Origin: an uncultured Tateyamaria sp.
GTDB taxonomy: Bacteria; Pseudomonadota; Alphaproteobacteria; Rhodobacterales; Rhodobacteraceae
NCBI RefSeq assembly: GCF_947488715.1
Contig: NZ_CANLAG010000003.1
Location: forward strand, 248,001-312,000
Length of the DNA stretch: 64,000 nucleotides
Reading direction: 5' to 3'
Numbering within the stretch: the stretch's first letter is position 1; every line of letters begins with the position of its first letter. Position numbers and translations under genes: made by a program. Shown here in pieces: positions 40,568-48,900 of this stretch. The notes under the pieces are model-generated. The model had not been told where the DNA came from. It saw nothing but the letters and a program-made list of their open reading frames with translations, and did no database searches.

Positions 40568-43504
40568 TCAGGTTTTGACGTAGCCCGCGACCACCTGAAG
40601 CAAACGGAAGGCCGTTGCCGCGTCATTTTCCACAACGGCCATGAAATCTTCTTCGCCGATGCGCAGGCAGGTGAGGTCCGATTTGGCCCGCATATCCAGC
40701 GCGCGCGGCTCGCCCCGGATCAACCCCAATTCGCCGACCAGCGCGCCCGCGCCAACAGTCGCGATCAGTTTGTCCTCGGCATCGTCCAACGGCAGCAGAA
40801 GGTCCGCCTCGCCGTCGATGATCATGTAAGCGCCATCCTTGGCGTCGTCATTTTTGTGAAACACGTATTCGCCGGGTGCTGCCGCATACCACCGCGCGCC
40901 AAAGGCCAGCAGGCGCAACTGTTTGCGTTTCAGCCCCGAGAACAGAGGCGCGGTACTGAGTGCATCCAGTTTGCGGGCCAGGTCCGCGCCCACTTCGCTG
41001 TCTGCTTCGGCGCGTGCACCCTCGGCCCCGACCAGACGGCCCTGACGGATCTCCACATGCATGTCGAAGGCGTCTTCGTCCTCGAAACCTTCTCCGATGA
41101 AGATCAGCGTGGCCTCAGGCAACAAGGTGCGCAGATTGTCGACCAGCGCGTCCTGCACATCCGCGTCATAGCTAGACATAGCCTTGTCGAGGATCAGGAT
41201 GTCGGGGCGTTTGATTGTGGCCCGGCTGATTGACAGCGGTTCGGCAAAAAGTGCGGGCAGGTTGGCACCCCCCAAGGCAATGGGCACGTCAAACACGAGT
41301 TCAAGGACAAGGGGGCTGATGCCCTCATCGGCCAATACCTGAGCGACGACACGGCGCAATTCTTCGCCGCGTGTGCCGGCACTGTCCGACACTTTGCCAT
41401 AAAGCGCGTTTTCCAGCACCGTCAGACCGCAGACATAGCTGTCGGGCGAAATCGCCTCGAACAGCGGGTCCATCTGTTGGCGCAGCGTTTCGGCGTGGTT
41501 GCGGCGCATGTCGAGCACGCGGGCCTTGACCTCGTCCGGAAAGGACGGGCCAACCTGTTCGGCGGTCACACTGGTCGGGACGCTCAACAACAACGCAAGC
41601 TCACCATCGGAAATTTCGCTGCCTGCCGGTTTGCGGTTCACCAGATCCAGCGCGGCCTCATAGACCTCGGTTTCCAGCCCGACCTTGCGGAACAAGGGGT
41701 GATCGGTGCCGTTCGCGCCAAAGATCTGGCGGAGCATTTCGATGATGTTGCGCGCCAGGGTCTCAAGGTTTGCGGCCAGTTTGAGCTGATGCAACAGGCG
41801 CAGGAATTCGAGTTTGGCCTCGATGATCTCTGGCGTGATCTTTTCTCTAGGCGTCGCAAAGAGCAGGTTTTCCGCCACGGGCAGGGCCGGGTTGTACTGG
41901 TCGGGATCAAAGGTGTGGACATACCGGTCGAGACCCGCACGTGCCACGGCATCTGCCACCTTGGGGCGCACGGCGATCAACGCCTCGGTCAATTGCGGGT
42001 GCGTGTCGGCGTCATAGGTCTGGTCCATGGTGCGGCGGGTCAGGATGTCGCCACTGCCGGACCGGTCGATCAGGGTGTACCACCACGCCCGCAAAGCATC
42101 GCGGTCAGCCACGCCCGCAATGCTGGGATCGACCCAGCGGGCCTTGAGCATGTCGGGGCTGTTACCTGCACGAACCGCCTCGTCGAAGAATGCGTTCGGG
42201 TCGCCGGGCGCGATTGGGGCCATGCGCATCGGCATCATCACGTTCTGGCCGTAACTGCCCTTAAACAGGATGGGGCGCGAATTTGCGTGACCGATACGGC
42301 GGGCAATTGTGACCTGATGCAGCGACTTGATGTCGTGGCCTGACAGGGTGACCATGCCGGATGTGGGCAGTGTCTCGCGTGTCAGAACCTCGGACAGGGC
42401 GCGCCGATCTTCGTCGTTTGGGGCGGAAATGCCGACTGTCGCGCCTTTGGGAAAGGTGGCTGTGATGTCTTCGAGCACCGGGTTTCCGTCGCCGTCCCGC
42501 ACCGTCACTTGATTCAGCACAATCTCACCCGTCAGGCGTTCGGGTTCCGGCGCTTCGCCGTAGAACAGTGCGTCGTCGATCATGCCTTCGGGGGCGAACC
42601 GTTCGGTGATCGTTTCCCAGCGCAGCGACATGTCCGCCGTCTGGTTGTAGTAGGCCAACAGCTCTTTCCACGGGCTCGACAGGTCCTTGTATGCGGCGAG
42701 TGCCGCCACCAGCGCGCCAATCGTGACGTCACCCTGAATGACGAGGTAACCACCGATGGAGAAAAAGAAAAACGGCGTCAGCTGGGTGATGAAGTTGTTG
42801 AGAAACTTCATAAAGAATTTCTTTTGGTAGATCTGGAACCGGATTGCAAAAAGCTGACCCAGCCGGTCGCCGATCATTGCCATGCGGTAGCGCCAACCGC
42901 CGTTCACGCGCAATGTGCCTGCGCCCGCAGCCCCTTCGCCGATCTCTGCTGCGAGGGCGCGTACCTGCACCACGCGTTTCTTGTTCAACTGGTTGATCTG
43001 CTTTTGCAATTTCGGGATCAACCAAGCCTGCAAGGGGATCAGGGCAATGGCAGCCAGCCCAAAGGCCACGGATTGAAAAAACAGAAAGCCAAGGATCGTA
43101 AGCATCTGACCGGCCTGCAAAACAGGCTGCGCCACGGCGTCACCCATCAGGCCACCCATAGGCTCGCTTTCGGCGGTGACCATGCTGACCAACTCGCCCT
43201 GGCTGGTGCGCTCGAAGTAGGGCTGTGGGAACCGCAGAATGCGCGCAATCAACGTATAGCGGAACCGCCGCAAGAGCCGCTCAGCCAGCACACCCTTCAT
43301 GGTATTGATCCGCATCTTCATCAGGCCGTGCAGCAGCACCGCCACGAGGAACCCGCCGCACAGGATCATCAAATAGCTGATCTGTTCGAATTCGTAGCCG
43401 TAGGCTGTAATTGTCGACGTGCCCGAGCCGATGGCGTCGTTGATGATCCGCTTGGGCAATTCCAGTGTGAGATACAGCAACGGAAACAGCGACAGCGTCA
43501 CCAC
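40568..43504 (-). CDS. ABC-type membrane protein with degenerate ATPase domain and C-terminal cNMP-binding domain
   Basis: At least 978 residues. Residues 1-290 are an ABC exporter membrane domain with about six helices. An ATPase-like domain starts near 325, but the Walker A position reads GISAPNDEDRRAL (358-370) without GK(S/T), and the Walker B reads PDILILDKA (767-775) with Lys for the catalytic Glu, so ATP hydrolysis is unlikely. About 270 extra residues (420-690) separate the two halves. Residues 853-970 form a cyclic-nucleotide-binding domain with VGELGLIRGEPRAL as phosphate-binding cassette. The usual start is doubtful: GTG 43504 cuts into helix 1. In-frame sequence up to 43567 (ATA, then ERTLFAFIWKYSKRDQL) looks like the true N-terminus, but no ATG, GTG or TTG exists there. 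Confidence 0.82.
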   Translation of the reverse strand: MVTLSLFPLLYLTLELPKRIINDAIGSGTSTITAYGYEFEQISYLMILCGGFLVAVLLHGLMKMRINTMKGVLAERLLRRFRYTLIARILRFPQPYFERTSQGELVSMVTAESEPMGGLMGDAVAQPVLQAGQMLTILGFLFFQSVAFGLAAIALIPLQAWLIPKLQKQINQLNKKRVVQVRALAAEIGEGAAGAGTLRVNGGWRYRMAMIGDRLGQLFAIRFQIYQKKFFMKFLNNFITQLTPFFFFSIGGYLVIQGDVTIGALVAALAAYKDLSSPWKELLAYYNQTADMSLRWETITERFAPEGMIDDALFYGEAPEPERLTGEIVLNQVTVRDGDGNPVLEDITATFPKGATVGISAPNDEDRRALSEVLTRETLPTSGMVTLSGHDIKSLHQVTIARRIGHANSRPILFKGSYGQNVMMPMRMAPIAPGDPNAFFDEAVRAGNSPDMLKARWVDPSIAGVADRDALRAWWYTLIDRSGSGDILTRRTMDQTYDADTHPQLTEALIAVRPKVADAVARAGLDRYVHTFDPDQYNPALPVAENLLFATPREKITPEIIEAKLEFLRLLHQLKLAANLETLARNIIEMLRQIFGANGTDHPLFRKVGLETEVYEAALDLVNRKPAGSEISDGELALLLSVPTSVTAEQVGPSFPDEVKARVLDMRRNHAETLRQQMDPLFEAISPDSYVCGLTVLENALYGKVSDSAGTRGEELRRVVAQVLADEGISPLVLELVFDVPIALGGANLPALFAEPLSISRATIKRPDILILDKAMSSYDADVQDALVDNLRTLLPEATLIFIGEGFEDEDAFDMHVEIRQGRLVGAEGARAEADSEVGADLARKLDALSTAPLFSGLKRKQLRLLAFGARWYAAAPGEYVFHKNDDAKDGAYMIIDGEADLLLPLDDAEDKLIATVGAGALVGELGLIRGEPRALDMRAKSDLTCLRIGEEDFMAVVENDAATAFRLLQVVAGYVKT

Positions 43505-43746
43505 CAGTAGGATCAGCTGGTCACGTTTCGAGTATTTCCAGATAAAGGCGAAAAGCGTGCGTTCTATGGGACTTGATCCAAATTCTGCAAAAGGCGGAAC
43601 GCCTTTCGTGGCGACAGAGTATCAACGGGCTTTCGCACAAATCAATGGTCTGTGGTGATCCGTGATGCGGATCGGGTTGTGAGATACGTTGCGACAATCG
43701 CAATGCCCGCCTAGGATGTAAATCAACACGAACCAAAGGACTGTCC

Positions 43747-44127
43747 TTGGCTGATCCAATAACCTTCGCTCTTGTGCTGCTGTTCTTGTTGCAGGCCAAG
43801 CATCTGTTTGCCGACTTTTACCTGCAAACGCCGCGTATGCTGCGGGACCGAGGGCGATATTTGCATCTGGGCCGGTTGCAACATGCGGGCCTGCACGCGG
43901 TGGGATCACTGATTGCGCTGGTGCTGATGGGGGTGCCGGTGGGGCTGGCGATTGTGGTGGCTTTGGTCGAGTGGGCGGTCCATTTCCACATCGACTTTGG
44001 CAAAGGGCGCTGGTCGGATCACACCGGTCACGGGCCGCATCAGGCGGGCTACTGGCGCGCGTTTGGCGTTGATCAAGCGCTGCATCAGTGGACATATCTG
44101 GTGATGGTGTGGGCGGTCCTGCCCTAG
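43747..44127 (+). CDS. DUF3307 membrane protein
   Basis: A 126-residue protein with two to three hydrophobic segments (FALVLLFLLQAKHLFADFYL, GSLIALVLMGVPVGLAIVVA, WTYLVMVWAVLP) and several conserved histidines and aspartates (KHLFADF, HAGLHA, HFHIDFGKGRW, DQALHQWTYL). This fits the DUF3307 family, often found in marine bacteria, of unknown function; the His/Asp pattern suggests a metal site in or near the membrane. The start is TTG at 43747 with AAAGGA upstream. It is divergent from the ABC-cNMP gene and convergent with the cyclase gene. Confidence 0.8.
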   Translation: MADPITFALVLLFLLQAKHLFADFYLQTPRMLRDRGRYLHLGRLQHAGLHAVGSLIALVLMGVPVGLAIVVALVEWAVHFHIDFGKGRWSDHTGHGPHQAGYWRAFGVDQALHQWTYLVMVWAVLP

Positions 44128-44136
44128 GCGATTGCG

Positions 44137-45864
44137 CTATTCAGCGGCGGCCCGGTCGGCGCTGCGGGCGCCGAAGGTTGGCACCGGATCGGCGTATCCT
44201 TTGAGCGGGATCGCGGCCAGTTCGTCAATCGCTACGCCATCCATATCGGTTCCCGCTTCACGCGTGGCAGCGTCGATCAAAACCTGTCCGGGCTCTGCCT
44301 TGGAACACAACCGCGCGGCCAGATTGACGGTCGATCCCAGCACCGTGTAATCCATCCGGCTGGCGGCACCCATTGCCCCCATGACGACCTCACCAGAGGC
44401 GACGCCGATGCCCACATGCAGGTTATAGTCCGGGAATTTTTCAAGCAGGTCCTGCATCGCGTCGATGATCTGGACTGAACAGCATATGGCACGCTGTTCC
44501 ATGTTCTCGCCCTCGAACACGGCGACCAGCGCGTCCCCGATGAACTTGTCCACATCTCCCTGATGTTGAACCACAATCTTGTTCTGAACTTCGAAGTATT
44601 CGTTCAGGGCTTCAATCACGACTTCGGGTGCGACACGTTCGGAAAACTCGGTGTAGCCGCGGATGTCGGTAAAGATGACCGACACCTTTTTGCGCACGCC
44701 GCCGCGCTCCATGCCTTCGCCCGAGTTCTTGATGGCCGACATGGTGCCGTGGCTGACAAATTTCATCAGCTCAAGGCGTTCGCCCAGTTCCGCGATCATG
44801 GTGTTCACGCGGCCAGACAATTGCCCCAGCTCGTCGCGGGAGGTGACGTTGTTCACGCGGGCGCTGAAATCGCCCATCCCGACCTTTTCCACGATCTCGC
44901 CAATGCGCAGGATCGGGCCAGTCAGGCGGCGGGCAAAGATCAGCGCGCCGATGCTGGCCAGAGCAAAGCCCAACGCGCCGATGATCATGATCTGCCGGGT
45001 GATCGCGTTCACGACCGCATAGGCGCTTTCTTCGGTCAGTTCGGTGATGACGGCCCAGGGGAACCAGTCGGGAAAGGCATAGGCACCCAGAACATCAGTC
45101 CCGTCCGGGCGGGTGTAGGTCTGTAGCGCGTTGGCGCGTGCACCCGCCACGATGAGGGGCAGGGCGGATTGCACAATCTCGCGGTCGAGTACCAGGTTCT
45201 GGTCCTCTTGCAGCACGGTGCGACCGGCCTGGTCTATGACGGTGATCTCACCGCGCTGCGCAAAGGGGTGACGTTGCACGAGACGTGACAGGGACGACAG
45301 TTCGATCCGCGCAGCCAATGTCACCTGACGGCCCGCGATCTTGGTGTTCAGGGGCAAGGCCAGCGTGGCGATCCAGCTGCCTGTCTCTTCGATCCGCGAG
45401 ATCAGCGGGCGTCCGAATTGGCCGGTGTCTTCGATGCTGGTGATCAGGTCAGCGGGCACCGTCAGCACCTGCACCGGGTCAAGGCCAAGGGCTTCGAGCC
45501 GTTTTGAAAACGCCTGATCCGTCGCCATGATCGGCAGGTTGGACCCGGCGACGGCAAGCTGCATCGACACCACATCCGGCAATTCCTGAAGGCCCAGCGT
45601 CAGCAGCGACACCTTTTGCGGCACGTCCAGTTCGTCGCTGTCGATCCCGTTCCGGATGACCATGAGAGGCGACAACCACCGACCCTGATAGGTCGTGTCG
45701 AACTGGCCCTGAAGCTGCGCGGCAACCGTCGTGAGGTCTTCGTTGGCGGCGGATTTCAGTTCATCCCGGCTGAGCTGTTCGAGATTGCGCCCGACAATAG
45801 CCAGCGGTGCCACCGCCAGAAGCGTAGCAAAGACAAAGAATTTCAGGCGCAACGGAAACCACAT
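44137..45864 (-). CDS. Membrane-bound class III adenylate cyclase with periplasmic sensor and HAMP domain
   Basis: A 575-residue protein. Membrane helices at about 7-26 and 291-311 flank a periplasmic sensor of about 265 residues (Cache-like by layout). A HAMP domain (311-363) leads to the catalytic domain (390-545). Catalytic metal aspartates are D400 (VIFTDIRGYTEF) and D444 (KFIGDALVAVF). K440 and D505 (MDYTVLGSTVNLAARL) are the base-selecting pair for adenine. N514 and R518 are the transition-state residues. All key residues are present, so cAMP synthesis is well supported. It is the last gene of a three-gene operon, 52 bases after the PKD gene. Confidence 0.92.
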   Translation of the reverse strand: MWFPLRLKFFVFATLLAVAPLAIVGRNLEQLSRDELKSAANEDLTTVAAQLQGQFDTTYQGRWLSPLMVIRNGIDSDELDVPQKVSLLTLGLQELPDVVSMQLAVAGSNLPIMATDQAFSKRLEALGLDPVQVLTVPADLITSIEDTGQFGRPLISRIEETGSWIATLALPLNTKIAGRQVTLAARIELSSLSRLVQRHPFAQRGEITVIDQAGRTVLQEDQNLVLDREIVQSALPLIVAGARANALQTYTRPDGTDVLGAYAFPDWFPWAVITELTEESAYAVVNAITRQIMIIGALGFALASIGALIFARRLTGPILRIGEIVEKVGMGDFSARVNNVTSRDELGQLSGRVNTMIAELGERLELMKFVSHGTMSAIKNSGEGMERGGVRKKVSVIFTDIRGYTEFSERVAPEVVIEALNEYFEVQNKIVVQHQGDVDKFIGDALVAVFEGENMEQRAICCSVQIIDAMQDLLEKFPDYNLHVGIGVASGEVVMGAMGAASRMDYTVLGSTVNLAARLCSKAEPGQVLIDAATREAGTDMDGVAIDELAAIPLKGYADPVPTFGARSADRAAAE

Positions 45865-45916
45865 GGGCGCACAGTATCCGATTCATGCCGCGTGGGATAT
45901 GGCGGTATTGCTGACC

Positions 45917-48900
45917 TTAGCCGTCGCGGCCACGCGCAGTGATGACGGCGGTATCCGTGGTTGTGCCACTTGCCAGACCGGTTGTGTCATGGGCGCTGAC
46001 GCTGACGGTAAAGGTCCCGGCGCTGGTATAGGCATGGCGCACAATGGCACCTGTCGCGGTTGTCCCGTCACCAAAGTCCCATTCGATCCGCAGACCGTGG
46101 CCGTCGCCGTCCAACGCATCGCTGGCGTCGAACACCACCACGTCATGCGCGGCCCCAACCAGAACGTCGCGATCCGGTCCGGCATCGACAACCGGCGGCG
46201 TGTTGACCAGAACAACCAATCCGTCCGTGCCGGTGGCGCAGTCGGAGCCGCTGTTGTCGCGCGCTGTCAGAGTTACATTCACCGGTCCGCTGGTGTCAAA
46301 CGACCGCTCGACCTGCACGCCTTCGAGGGTGACGCCGTCGTCAAACGTCCAGGTGTAGCCGGTCAATGTGCCATCCAGGTCGCCCGAAGCGCTGGCGTCG
46401 AACTGGACCACGTCGCCCGCATTCACCACTTGGTCGGGGCCTGCAATGGCGGTGGGTGCGGCGTTGACCCGCACATAGATTTCCTCGGCGCGGCGGCTGT
46501 TCAAGAGGCCCTTGCCGTCATCCAGCGACACTGTCACCGGGAAGAGACCTGGCGCGTCAAAGCTGTGCGAGACAGATGCCCCTTCGGCGGCGGTGCCTGC
46601 GAACGACCACGCAACGCTGGTCCCATCGTCCACCGAAACGGACCAGGGGTGTGCCACGCCCGCGCACATCTGGCGGTCAACGGACAGGCCAACAGTGGGT
46701 TCAGGGTTCACGACGATGTCGCGGTCAATTGTGACGGCGGAGTTTCCGACGCCCGCATCGTCCATCACGGTCAGGCGAAGCTTGTAGGTGCCAGGCGTGT
46801 TATACGCATGTGCAACAACAACACCGGATGCCGTGGTTCCGTCGCCAAAGTCCCAGGCATAGCCGGTCAGTGCACCATCTGCGTCCACAGAGGCCGAGGC
46901 GTCAAAGACGGCGGCAGCACCAACGGCAACGCGGTCCGGTCCATCGAGGCCGGCCATCGGTGCTTCGTTGACGATGACCTTGCGCCGTGTTTCGACCTTG
47001 TCGAGGCCAGAGCTCAACCCTTCGAGCCGTGTTGTGAGGCTGGCAAAGTAGATGCCGGGTTCCGCAAAGGTGTAGGACACGCTGTCGCCAGTTGCGGTGC
47101 CGCCGTCTGAGAATGTCCATTCCTGTGCTGTTACAGTTGCCCCGTCGAGGTCGTTGATCTGTGCCGAGAAGGTGGCGGGCAGGCCGGTGGCTGCGCGATC
47201 TTCGGCCATGATCAGCTGTTCGGGTGCGGGCAGGACCTGAATGTTGGCGGTGTCCGTGTCCAGCGGGCTGCAATCGCCCACGGCTTCGCCCTGGATGGTC
47301 AACGTCACGGGGTAGTTGCCGGGGTTCTTGAACCGGTACTCTGGCCGCTCACCACTGGCCGTACCGCCATCGCCCATGGTCCAGTTGAACGCATTGACCG
47401 CGCCGTCGGCATCCGTGGATCCCGACCCGTCAAAGCGGACCGGTTGGTTGGTGTAGACGGTCATGTCATCCCCGGCGTCGGCGATCGGTCCTTCGCGGAC
47501 CAAAACGGCGATGCGGTCCATGTCACTGCCCCAGGCCGTGCCCTTGCCGTTGCGCACGCGCAAGGTCACAGAATATGCGCCGGGGTTCTCGTAAATCTTG
47601 GTCGGGTTGATCAGGTCTGATGTCGACCCATCCCCAAAGTCCCAGGAATAGAGCAGCAGCCCGCCATCAGGATCGACGCTGTCTGAGGCATCAAAGAGGA
47701 TGGATTCGCCTGAACAAACGTCGCGGTTGCCGCCTGCATCCGCAAGCGGGCGGGCATTCACTACAACGGTTGTTGCATCAATGGCGGTTGCGTTGGACAG
47801 GCCGGTGCCATCGTCCACACGCAATGTCACCGGGAACTTGCCGGACCGCGGATACACGTGCGTGATCTTGCGCCCCATGCGCAGGGGCGATCCGTCGCCC
47901 ATATCCCACGTGTAGACCAGCGCATCGCCATCCGCATCGGCCGACCCGGAGGCATCCAATGTGACTTGCAAGACGTCGGTTTCCAGATTTGGACCGGCCT
48001 CGGCCACGGGAGCCGCGTTCACGCGCACCTGCAAATCATCGGTTGCGGTGGAATTCGCGACCCCGGCTGCGTCTGTCACAACCAATTGGACGGACCACGT
48101 GCCGGGTGTGTCGTAACTGCGTTCCACCCGTGCCTCTGTTTGCGCGGGGTATCCGTCGTCGAATTCCCACAGGTAGCTGACAATTTCGCCGTCGGAGTCA
48201 AAGCTCTGGCCGCCGTCCAAGATGACTGGATCGCCGGGTGCCACCAACAGGTTTGACCCTGCTTCGGCTACGGGTTGCGCGTTGACGGTGATCAGGACAT
48301 CGTCGTCGTCCCGCGCTGCGCCGCCACGGAAGCCGTCGAAAACGGACAGGCCGATGCGGTAAGTGCCGGGATCGGCGATGGCGTGGCTTATGCGCTCCTG
48401 CGCCTTGGTTTCGCCATTGGGCAAGAGCCACTCAAAAGCCCCGATCACGCCATCGGGATCAAGAGAGGTACGCGCGCTCAGAACGAACTCTTCATTCGGG
48501 GCGACGACCTGTGGAGGGCCTGCATCCGCGATGGGGGTCGCATTGACCGTGACCATCATCGTGTCGCGGTTGGTGTTCAGGGGCGCACCGCTGGCGTCGC
48601 GGACCACGAGTGCAACCTCGTAGACACCGGGCCGGGCATAGGCGTGGACAGGGCGCGGGCCGGTCGCCGTGGCGCCATCGCCGAACTGCCATTCATAGGC
48701 CGAGATTGTGCCGTCCGGATCCATCGACGCCGTGCCATCAAATTGCACATCCGAGGCGGTCACGAACTGGTCTGGTCCGGCATTGGCAACCGGCGCTGCG
48801 TCGATGACGATCTGCCGTGTCGTACTCTGAGTCGCCGAGGCCGTACCGCTGTCATCTGTGACTGTCAGAGCAACGTCGTAAACGCCGGGGGCGCTCCAGG

